Shown here: piece after piece, positions 54,832 through 64,000 of the stretch
How positions within the stretch are numbered: the first letter of the stretch is position 1
How the letters are laid out: every line of letters starts with the position of its first letter
NCBI GenBank assembly: GCA_027919835.1
Contig: JANVFP010000015.1
Location: forward strand, 310,001 to 374,000
Direction of reading: 5' to 3'
Length of the DNA: 64,000 nt
From: Lentinula raphanica
Taxonomy: Eukaryota; Basidiomycota; Agaricomycetes; Agaricales; Omphalotaceae
The notes under the pieces: generated by a model
Databases searched by the model: none
Told to the model about the DNA's origin: nothing
The model's input: the letters and a program-made list of their open reading frames with translations, nothing else
Position numbers and translations under genes: made by a program

Positions 54832-56688
54832 ATGTCCTCATCTCGTGCAACTCGTATCAAGATACTGCTCGCTATCGATACACTCTTCTTTTTCGTGGAA
54901 CTAATAGTTGGTATGCTCGTGTTTTTTGGGAATTGATGAACTCACGACTAATGAGTAATGAATGATTATCTAGGATATGCTGTCGGCTCTTTGGCTCTGG
55001 TAGCAGATAGCTTTCATATGCTGAAGTAAAGCAATGCCTGCTTTTCTACAATTGTCGCACTCATGGCCACTTCAGTGATGTAATGAGCTTAGTAGTGGCT
55101 CTCTACGCTATCAAGGTCCGTTGAGTTTTCTCTCTTTGGATGAAGAATTATCATTCATAGTAAGAATTTCTCTCTTCACTCAGTTGACCGCAGAGAATGC
55201 CGCAGATTCGCGTTACTCGTATGGATGGCACAGAGCCGAGATCCTCGCAGCACTCATAAACGGTGTCTTCCTTCTCGCACTTTGTCTCTCCATCTTCTTA
55301 GAGGCGCTAGAACGATTTTTCAGTACCCCAGGTACGGATTCACTCATTGCGTAAATCTTATGGATTCTAAATGCCCTTAGAAATCTCAAATCCGCGTCTT
55401 GTCGTGGTTGTCGGATCTCTAGGACTCGCTTCTAATGTCGTTGGCTTATTCTTGTTCCATGGTACGAGCAAATTTGCTCAGAAGGTGGGTTGACCATGAC
55501 TTATTGATTCTCACAGAGCACGGGCATTCGCATGAACATTCTCATGAACATTCATCTAACGCCAGTACTGCGTCATCGGGCAAAAATACCCCTCCTCAAC
55601 GTTCTACCTCTCCACTACGGATCGGTAGAAGTCGTACTCGTTCCCGTTCCGAATCTTTCTCTTCATTATATGGTCATCCCGCGGCCACCCGTGCATCACT
55701 TGTTCATACAGCTCAAGAATTAGCTTCGGCACGATCTCCTTCTCCTCCGTCCCATCAGAAAAGCATCAACTCCTCTGGACTGACACTGGACCGTTCTCCT
55801 TCTCGACCTCCAAAGGGTACCTCAACGGAAGCCCACGACTCCGGAGCTGCCGGAAGTAATGACATAGATATGCCGAATGAAACTACTGCTCTTTTACCTT
55901 TTCGCAAAAATCCTGCGCCTCCTTCGCGTGGACATTCCCATGCAGGTTCGATGAACATGCGTGCATTAGTCCTCCACGTTCTTGGCGATGCCCTAGGAAA
56001 CATCGGAGTCATTGCCACTGGTCTCGTTATATGGCTTTCCTCTTGGAGTTTGAAATATTATTTCGACCCAGTAATCAGTTTAGTGATTACCGTGATTATC
56101 TTTTCATCTGCATTACCCTTAGGTAAGGTTTTGCCCTCGTCTGCAATCAAACTTTCACTTATCGATTTTCGCTATTCAATCAGTCCGCAGTGCATCTTTT
56201 ATCCTCTTGCAAGGCGTGCCTTCTACAGTCTCATTGGATGAAGTCCGGTCATCCATACTTGCCGTTGAAGGCGTGCTTTCATTACACGAGTTGCATGTCT
56301 GGCAATTATCCGAAAGCAAGATAGTTGCCTCCGTGCATGTGATGACATCTAGAAAACACGATTTTATGCCCGTTGCTGCCAAAATCCGGGAGGCTCTTCA
56401 CCATCATGGCATTCATTCCAGTACCATTCAGCCCGAGTATGCCAGGATTCATATTCCCGAAGAACAACTCGTGGTGAGTTACTTACATAGATGTTTTAAT
56501 TTTTGCTCAATTATGGAGTACACGCTCGCCCAGACATCCGAAGACACCTCATGTTTGATTCTATGTCCGGAAGATGAGGAATGCAATCCTCAAGAGAACG
56601 CATGTTGTCGTGAGTATACATTCCTGTTATAGGCTTACCACGAGTTCACGAAGAAATTCTCCTAGCCCCTTCGTCGACGGAGGTTTAA
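54832..56688 (+). CDS. ZRC1: Vacuolar zinc transporter, cation diffusion facilitator (Zrc1/Cot1-like)
   Basis: A 475-residue CDF transporter that moves zinc into the vacuole by H+ exchange. Exons: 54832-54910, 54974-55025, 55076-55115, 55184-55331, 55381-55461, 55517-56122, 56184-56473, 56534-56609, 56633-56688. Six membrane segments are visible, with the zinc site pattern HxxxD twice: ALVADSFHMLNDVMSLVVAL in helix II and LVLHVLGDALGNIGVIATGL in helix V. The cytosolic His-rich loop HEHGHSHEHSHEHS follows helix IV and is extended by a long Ser/Arg/Pro stretch. The C-terminal ferredoxin-like domain has VLSLHELHVWQLSESKIVAS and VTSEDTSCLILCPEDEECNP. The tail has several cysteines (ENACC). Confidence 0.94.
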
Positions 56689-56754
56689 AAATTAACATGC
56701 ATGTTTCCAAGTAAATTATCAGGTTAATCTCGGCAGTTGTTGAGCATATATGTA

Positions 56755-59700
56755 TCATGTTCCCAACTCCATGAAGACGGGGAAATTAGCTAGGAATGAT
56801 TGGGAGGAACTTAGTCGTTGGGCCAATGTACTACTAGTGTAACTGAACTTGTGCGTTCGAAGGTCAGAAACTAGTCGGCGTGCCATGGCTGAACTACTTT
56901 GTCCAAAAAGATGTTGAGATTTCACGGTCGCGCTTTGTAAAGCAAGCTCCAAGTGCATTGCAGCGGTCAGGACTGATGAAACCAATGCGACTAACAATTC
57001 TGCGCTCATGGTCATAGTCTGTTCCTGCTGACTGTCGATGTGGGTGATCAATGAGGGTACAATGTTGTGCAAGAAGATGGGCAGCAATGGAGGGGTAGTC
57101 GGAGGGCGTGGCGCAGTAAGAATGAACACTGCGAGCCGTCTGCTATTCTCAATCTCCGAAGGTACGGTCGCTGCAACGATGAGTTCTGACCAAAGGATTC
57201 GTATGAACTGAGAAGGCGAGACAACTTCCAAACAACGTTCGACATCAATCGACGCAGGTTTGTTTGTGCGGGCCATATTTAACGCGCTTTGTATAGCTTG
57301 TCGAGGATATTCTTGCCATGGAACACGGGTTCCCATCGTGATAGCACTTTGTATGCGAGCTAGAGCACAAAATGCATCAGCAATACGGAACAATGATCGC
57401 TCAAGGTATGAACCACGGACCTTGTTCACGAACACCCAACGCTGCTGTGATAACCTGACGAAGTTCTGCCGTATTGAGTGCAGCAGGAGCTACAGATCCC
57501 TTTTGCTCTCGATTGGCTAGAAGAGACATCACGCGCGGACCACACAATGTTAAGACTAGACGTGGACATGAGGGAGAGAGGAGAAGAGTTTGCAGGACTT
57601 CGAGATGAATGGGGGTGTTGAATCTAGGTCGTTGATTTCATTAATGGGAACTCGATGCAAACGTTTATGATATACCTTTTCTGGTGAATCTCGTGGATAA
57701 GTGCCTTTGTAATGCCCACTAGAGTCCAGTTGAGGAGGGGATCGCTGAAGTACATAACACCATTCCGAAGTGTGTCCATGTTCATTTTTCCTTCGACTGT
57801 CAAGCCAATGGCGTGTACGACGAGAGAGGCTGCAATACGGAGTAGGGTCTTGGGTTGCGTCGAGCTAGTATGAGACTTCAATCGGACTCTTGGAAGGCTA
57901 CAAATGAATAGAGGACTGCGTACCGCAGGATCTAACGAAGTCGATCACATCCCTCATACATGAGATTGATCATCGTCCATACCAGAGAACCAATATCTTA
58001 CCGTATCTTCTATACCTTCGCTCTCAAAAAGAGCTTTGAGCCATGCGTTGAAGGTAGCAAGGTCTCCGCCTGTTAGTGAGTTCAACGGATATACTTGCGC
58101 AGTTGTTTTAAGGAATTCTGAAGACACTGTCTTGTCATTCACAGAAAAGGTGTTGGACTGGAACTTCGAGAGAAATTCAATTTCGGAATGAGATGCATCA
58201 GCTCTGAAACATACCTTGAAGCGTGCAACGGAGGATTGTAGAAACATGACCACATCACCAATATGACTGAATGCGGTCTGCGGGTCCCCTGGGTAGAGTT
58301 CACATGTAGGAACAGGCTAAAAACCAAGTTACTCACCGACAGTCTCGCAAGTATACGACTCGAAAAATTGTAGCGAATATGCTACCAGGTCCGATATCTT
58401 GATGTGCAGAGATAACGAATCCAAGATCTGATCATGATATAACAGTCTGCAGATATGGCCCATCGCATCTATGTCGAGCTGACTGGTAGCACTAGCAAAG
58501 CGCTGTTGACGATTCCTCACATAGTCCAGAAATTCTGATGGATAATGACTCACTTGGGTCACGAAATCACCAAAAGAGGCGTGGCTTCCAGGATCACGAC
58601 GAATACGAGCTAACCACATCCGAGGCTCATCCCCTTCTCCCGAAAGTTTGGTGTCAAAGTATGCCTATGAAGTGTTAGCACAAATAATGGTGATTTTTCC
58701 CAAAACTACCTCCAAGGTTATCCCAGCTTCTTGAGCTTCAGATTTCAGACTGGGCATATTATCATTGATGATGCCCTGATCGAAAGTGACAGCAAGCTTT
58801 TGGTCTAGCAAACCATGCGCTATCAGCTCTTTGAGAAAGCACCGAAAGAGGGGTGCTGATCTGGAATGTTTGTCAGGATTGAGGTCACATAGATGAGGAC
58901 GACATTTCGAGCTTACGGAGGACTCAAGTTTCCTTCTGCTCGAGCTATCATGGAATCACAGTGACTGAGAATATCGTTCCGTCGATGTAGAGTGAAGAGT
59001 GCATTTTGCATAGCGTGTTTCTGAAATGAGTATCGGATTCATATAATCAACAACAGATCAGAGCGAGACTGTGTACTGACCCAATCAGATTCAGAGTTAG
59101 TATTCTCTGTGTTTACGCACTTCTCAAACGCAACCAATAACTGGGGGAGCTATGGATGATTTGAGTGTTGGTCAATTCGGAATTATGAGTGACAGTACCC
59201 GTGCAACAAGAAAGGTTTTCCACATCGTAACAGTGACAGAGGAGCTTTGTGAGAGGCACATGAAGGCACATAACAGTGTCTGAGTATAGAAGATGATTGG
59301 TGACCATGATGTCCATCTATACAACCCGACCAAAAGCGCTGCACAATATCCCAGATTGCTTGCGCCAAATTCCCCGGCTCTGTGAGTAATCTTATGAAGT
59401 CTGTGTATCAGACGCGTGCAAATTCGAACGATGACTACTCACGAGAGTGTGGAAGATCAAACTGAGCGAAGTCAGATCTGTGTTTGAGCTCGAACCGACA
59501 ACGTCCCCTCTCCCAAGAGTCAATTGCATGGTATGCATCATCTGTGCTTCCCGTGCAAGTTTGGCGTCATCACCCATTAACTTTCTGAGTTGCCTCTCGA
59601 AGGGCTCTAGAACCCCCCTCAAGTTTGGCGAGAGTTGGAAGTTGAGCAAGAGATCATTCGTGGTTTGGAAGTGTACAGCTGCTTGAGTGGTGGAAATTTG

Positions 59701-60379
59701 CGTCATGTCAGGATTGGAGGACAAAAGGACTATCACGATGAACAATGAAAATCAGTGAACTGCGAGTGAAAACGAGATCTAGAGCAGTGACTTGCGGATT
59801 AGCAATTCGGATGATGAGGTCGTGAGCTGATGGAAATGCGAGACCGGAAGTGTATAAGCAACCTCCAAGAGACTAAGAGCGTCCTGCACTACTCCCAGAA
59901 CGAGTATGGGTGATTCATCAAAAGCTACAACGGGTTGCCCTGTGGAGAAATGCGCGTCCAAGGCGATCCGGCAAAGCATGTCCAACGTCGCGGCATTATG
60001 TAGTTCGGGATTGCGTGCAGCTTGAAGTAATGTTGCTACAAAGACTGGGAGAGATATCATTCCATTCTTCAACGCGTATTTGAGATACTCATGAAGAGCA
60101 GGGTCGCCAGGATAAGATCTGTAGAGAACGAGAATCGAGTCTGAGTGACTCTTTGATCAGACCATATCGCGAGCAAGGATTGATGAAGACTGACTACTGA
60201 TGGAGTTCTCGATGGCCTCTGTGTTTTGGTCAGATGAGATTTTGGATATAAAGAGCTTGCATAGTTTGGCCCACTAAAGAAGATGAATGTGATGCTAACC
60301 CGGACTATGCGCGATGACTGACTTTTGCGGCAGATATCCCACTCTGAAAACAGTTTCTAGTCAGTTCCGGTATAGTCAT
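56755..60379 (-). CDS. Mediator complex subunit 5-like (Med5/Nut1)
   Basis: Long helical protein of roughly 1000 residues with many short introns; I verified only part of the exon chain. Start at 60379: MTIPELTRNCFQSGISAAK, exon 60379-60323; then from 60273 WAKLCKLFISKISSDQ. Later exons read SYPGDPALHEYLKYALKNG, ISLPVFVATLLQAARNPELH and NAATLDMLCRIALDAHFST, with more helical segments such as QPVVAFDESPILVLGVVQDA. The C-terminus ends LANFPVFMELGT at 56755. The N-terminal pattern (ELTRNxFQ, KWxxLC, YPGDPAL, AARNPELHN) fits fungal Med5, a tail-module Mediator subunit that contacts activators. No enzymatic motif is visible. The assignment rests on recognised pattern, not a search; another HEAT-type protein is possible. 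Divergent from RUD3, 98 bases apart. Confidence 0.6.
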
Positions 60380-60477
60380 TGCATTGAAGCAAAGGAGAAA
60401 TTTGAGAAATGAGGATGATGAGTGTTAAGAGACAAGTTATATTGGGCGCTTAACGACTAATAATTGTTCACCTTCAA

Positions 60478-63400
60478 ATGTTCTCTCAGTTCAGACACGC
60501 TGTAGAGACATTTGCCCCGCTTCCAAGAAATAGCAGCGAAGAGGCTGGTCATAACGATGGCGGAAGTACCTCTCCTCATCTTCGCTCACAGTCTGGAGAC
60601 TTCACCTCTCCCACACATTTAGCAGAGAACGCCCTCTCCAGTCTTTCTAATTTGCGAAAGTCCTTCTCTCCTACCCTTCCCGGATCTCCTTCTTCTCCAA
60701 GTCAGAAGTCTCCTGCTACTCCCCGTCCGTCTACTCCAAGACCGTACAAATCCACACTGGAAGAACGTCTCCGAGCAGCTACCACATTCACAATTGGAGA
60801 GGCGTCGAATTCTACAACACCTCAGCCGTCAGCGAGAGCATCTCCTGCGCCTTCTATTCTTCAGAAGGACCAGCCGCTATCACCGTCATCTACTCCTCTT
60901 CCAGACTCACCAATATCATCACCCTCGTCAAACCCTTCTACTTCGGATCCACTCTGCAATCCTCCTCTTCAAAGCGACTCTTTTCCGAACGACTCAGACG
61001 AATCAGTGACCTCCGGTGAGATTGACAAGTCGCAGGCTGCGCAGATGCATTCCGAGCCAGGAGCTCATGATGACCTGGACGTGAATCACACACCTGAAGG
61101 AGATGATTTCCCGGCGAAAGAAGATACAGAGGATCACGTAGACGCAGAGGGACCTGTCGATGACGAAACTGCTGAGCCTTCTGTTGAGTCGGACGACGCA
61201 TCAACGAATCCCATTGCGCTTACTCAGGAGACTCCACATACGCCTCCTGCCGACGAACTGGAACAACGATCAGAAAGCGTTTCTCCCGGACCCTCTGCGG
61301 TGGGTACCGGCTTAACTATAACCACAACCACAGTAGAAGAGTTGCAGGAACGCCTCAAACTGGTTGAACAGCGTTTCGCAGGTAATGTTCTGGTCACCTC
61401 TATTATATATTATATTGTTTCTGATATCTTCTAGACGTCTCTACATCATTCAAACGATTGCAAGCCGAAAAGACCGCAGCGGATACCGTCCTCCGGGAAT
61501 CTACTCCTCTTGAATCAATACGGGATAGTGATGCCTTAAGAGACTTCCTCCATAATGTCGCACTAAAGACAGAGGTAAGGTTGCCTAGGGAGAAATCATA
61601 TCCTTGGTTGCTGAACATCCTCTCGAATTTATCCTCATGCTTTTCAGTTATCACAAGAGGAGATTAAGCGTTTGAATACGAAACTACAAAGTCAGTGTTA
61701 ATTGTTGTACATTTTCTCAGACTGCTCATATACCTCCAGCGCAAGAAAGCCGCATTGAGGAACTTCGCGATACTCACCGGCTCGAGTCACATTCCCAATC
61801 AAACCAGATCGATTCCCTGAAGAAACAACTCGAGGAATCAGAACTGCTAATGAAAGCTTTACAAGCGAGTAATGACGAACTCTCGGCGCTGAAAGCTGAG
61901 AACGAGCATTTGAACGGAGAAGTCGCGAAAGGAAAAGAGATGGTCAAGGACGAGGAAGATAAACGGTCAAAAGCTATCAGTCTTCTCAAAACAGTTAGAC
62001 AGAAGTTAGCTAAAGCTGAGAAGGACAGAGATGAAGCAGCGAAAGAGTTGTCAGTTTCGAAGGAAAAGGAAAGGGGGGAACGAGCAAGAGAAGAGGCGGA
62101 AAAGTTGAAGCACCAGACCGAGATCGATACTCTCAATGCAGAACGAGACAAAGCGCTGAACGGTCTGAAGGCACAATTCGATAGGGAACTAGCAGTCACC
62201 AAGGAACGGCATGAGAAGGATCTGGCTGCTGTGAGAGCAGAACTAGAACTCGGTGCTGTTACTGCCAAGGTATGTGTTTTGCTTGCCTACAAATTCTTCC
62301 GAACTCACGGTCCCAGGCCGCGTTCGATAAAGAACTCGCAACCAAAAATGCCCGAATTACTCAGCTGGAAAACTCACTGAACGCTGTTGTCCGAGACAAG
62401 AATTCCTTCTTCGAACGAGTACAAATTAGTCAGGCAGAACTCGAATCTTCCCAGGCCCACCTCGAGTCTTTACAAAGTCAAAACGCAGAATTGCAACATC
62501 AACTTCGTGAACAAGGTGATCGAATAGCCATCCTGACTGAAGAGCTGTCTGAGGCACGACGCGAGCATGATCTACCATCCTCAAACTTTTCCAAAGATTC
62601 CACATTAACCTCTTCCGAGGATACCGCCCGGTTGCTTACTTCAGTCGAAGTCAAATACGAAGCCAAGCTGACAGAGTTGAAGCGCGTCTTGAATAACATG
62701 GAAAAGGAACGGAATGAGAGTGACGCGGAATGGAGTAGAAAACTCCGCGAGAAGAACAAGGAGCTGGAGAGGTTGGGCAGTCTACTTGGGACGGCTACTC
62801 AGTCAAAGGCCCAGGATGATGGAGTTGTGGAAAACCTGAAGCTGGAGATCACGACTCTCCAGCAACAGATAACCGCTGGTCGGACTGAGGTTTCGGAGTT
62901 GCGTACACAGATTGCACAACTCAAGGAAAACGAGGTTTGCCTATCTTTTGTTTATTGAGACCGTAACTTGACCGCTTCTCAGACTACGTTCAGTACTCGT
63001 GAAGCCGAGGCAGACACTAAGATCAAGGTCCTGGAACAGAAATTAGAAGAGCTTAAATCTCGCGAGAGTCAGATACGGGCCACCAATAAGGCAAGTTATC
63101 TTTTTCTGTTTGTGCACGTCCTCGATGCTATGTTTCGAACAGACCCTTCGAGACGAACTGCGCAAGGTTCAATCCTCCGCGGCTTTGTTGGACCGCCAGC
63201 GGAACCCCGGAATAGGGTATTGGAACTCAAGAACTGAAGCCAAGTCGTCTGAATCAGTGAATTCCTCCTCGACGTCTCTACCTCCTACCAGTCGCACATC
63301 CTCGGACAATGCGCGCAACTCACATAATTCACCTGCAAAGAAAGAGGAAGAGGAAGTCAACCTTGAATACCTCCGAAATGTCATTCTACAGTTTTTGGAG

Positions 63401-63550
63401 CATAAGGAGATGAGGGTGAGTTCCTTTCCGCATGAATACTGGATGAATATTAACCTATGTCTATTCGTCTAGCCGAATCTTGTCCGAGTGCTTTCCATTA
63501 TACTCCATTTCACACCTCAGGAAACGCGACGTCTGATCGCAAAAGTATAG
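60478..63550 (+). CDS. RUD3: Golgin Rud3 (GRIP-related Arf-binding coiled-coil protein)
   Basis: An 897-residue protein in eight exons: 60478-61381, 61435-61574, 61648-61690, 61740-62269, 62317-62934, 62983-63090, 63143-63415, 63473-63550. The first ~300 residues are Ser/Pro-rich then acidic. Residues ~300-800 form a nearly continuous coiled coil with heptads (KSRSKAISLLKTVRQKLAKA-type, many Lys/Glu). The C-terminal GRAB domain is clear: EVNLEYLRNVILQFLEHKEM, RPNLVRVLSIILHFTPQE, TRRLIAKV. GRAB binds Arf1 and places the golgin on the cis-Golgi, where Rud3 supports ER-to-Golgi tethering. The intron at 63091-63142 begins with GC (AAG followed by gcaagt). The stop lies 75 bases from the convergent PEX14 stop. 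Confidence 0.9.
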
Positions 63551-63625
63551 AACGTAGGGCACATATATTAAGTGCACCATCTAAGTAATATCCAGATACT
63601 CCGTACATATTGTTGCAACGTTACA

Positions 63626-64000
63626 TCATGAAGTTATGGGTGGTTCCGACTTCTCTGGTTCTTTACCTTTTCCATTCGTGATGATCGTTGTATTGCCCAA
63701 TGAGGGAGATGGTAATGCGGATGAAGGAGTACTAGTATATGATGTTGGCCCCGGGTTGTTCGTCGAACCGGCCAACTGCCAAGCCGGTATTGAAGGTCGT
63801 CCAACTAGCGGAGGAGGAGGAACGGCACTTGACATGGTCGGACCTCTACTTAGCAACAGGGCTTTGAGAGACTTGAGTTCTTGTTGAAGTTCGGCGAGGG
63901 ACTGGTTCTGAGAATCCTTGTTTTTCTCCAGCATCTGTAACACGTTTTGAGCGTATTTCTTGAGCAACGTAGAATCAAATCTCACCTTGGGTAGCATATC
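63626..64000 (-). CDS. PEX14: Peroxin-14-like, C-terminal part (runs off window end)
   Basis: The last ~120 residues of a protein read on the minus strand: KKYAQNVLQMLEKNKDSQNQ, SLAELQQELKSLKALLLSR, then a low-complexity Pro/Ser tail with VGRPSIPAWQLAGSTN and KGKEPEKSEPPITS. A coiled coil followed by S-x-PAWQ in a Pro-rich tail is typical of fungal Pex14, the peroxisomal docking protein for the Pex5 receptor. The N-terminal Pex14 domain is outside the window, so the call is tentative. A 27-base gtgaga...caag stretch near the window edge is in frame and open, and I read through it. Stop at 63626. Confidence 0.6.
   Translation of the reverse strand, partial: DMLPKVRFDSTLLKKYAQNVLQMLEKNKDSQNQSLAELQQELKSLKALLLSRGPTMSSAVPPPPLVGRPSIPAWQLAGSTNNPGPTSYTSTPSSALPSPSLGNTTIITNGKGKEPEKSEPPITS

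Noticed and set aside
61774..62268. Minus-strand Ser-rich frame of 164 codons
   Set aside because: Antisense of the Lys/Glu coiled coil of RUD3; Ser/Phe richness is the expected mirror of that codon use.

Overview
The window is nuclear DNA from a basidiomycete fungus, most likely a mushroom-forming Agaricomycete. Genes are packed a few hundred bases apart on both strands. Almost every gene is cut by several GT-AG introns of about 45-65 nt, and exons are often very small. The proteins are typically fungal: Zn2Cys6 regulators, a DPBB secreted protein, Rac1, eIF3h, Ipi1 and Rud3. I assigned about 29 protein-coding genes, most of them rebuilt exon by exon with reading phase checked across each junction. 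There is no plasmid, phage, CRISPR or obvious transposon content, and no convincing RNA gene. Layout: 1-16 kb holds the 5' end of SPB1 (-), a TMEM256/DUF423 protein, a zinc-finger protein, Rac1, a large single-pass membrane protein, Zn2Cys6 regulator 1, prephenate dehydratase, Yth1/CPSF4 and a UPF0047/YjbQ protein. 16-31 kb holds Zn2Cys6 regulator 2, a membrane protein (-), a DH-PH Rho exchange factor, an Ngl2-like EEP nuclease (-) and an M16 metalloprotease. 31-39.5 kb holds NUFIP1 (-), a three-KH RNA-binding protein (-), ribosomal protein uL13/RPL16 (-), an SMP-30/gluconolactonase (-), mitochondrial acyl carrier protein (-) and mitochondrial ribosomal protein bL17m. 39.5-46.5 kb is the least conserved part: two small paralogous unknown proteins, an F-box/LRR-like protein, a four-pass membrane protein (-) and an NPC2/ML lipid-transfer protein. 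46.5-64 kb holds IPI1, TAD1 (-), a DPBB secreted protein (-), eIF3h (-), a zinc CDF transporter, a Med5-like gene (-), RUD3 and the 3' part of PEX14 (-). Functional links: many genes act in RNA processing, ribosome biogenesis or translation (SPB1, IPI1, NUFIP1, NGL2-like, YTH1, TAD1, RPL16, bL17m, eIF3h, KH protein). Rac1 and a RhoGEF could be functional partners. I see no biosynthetic cluster; most neighbours look like independent housekeeping genes. The most notable observations are three conserved genes each broken by exactly one missing base inside a C or C/G homopolymer run, which points to systematic sequence error; five GC-AG introns that all share the donor GCAAGT; several micro-exons of 5-12 nt inside key motifs; two adjacent candidate introns of only 28 nt; and two unknown small proteins that form a recognisable family. 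I did not find a new multi-gene system. Coordinates of exon joins were derived by hand and may be off by a base in places.
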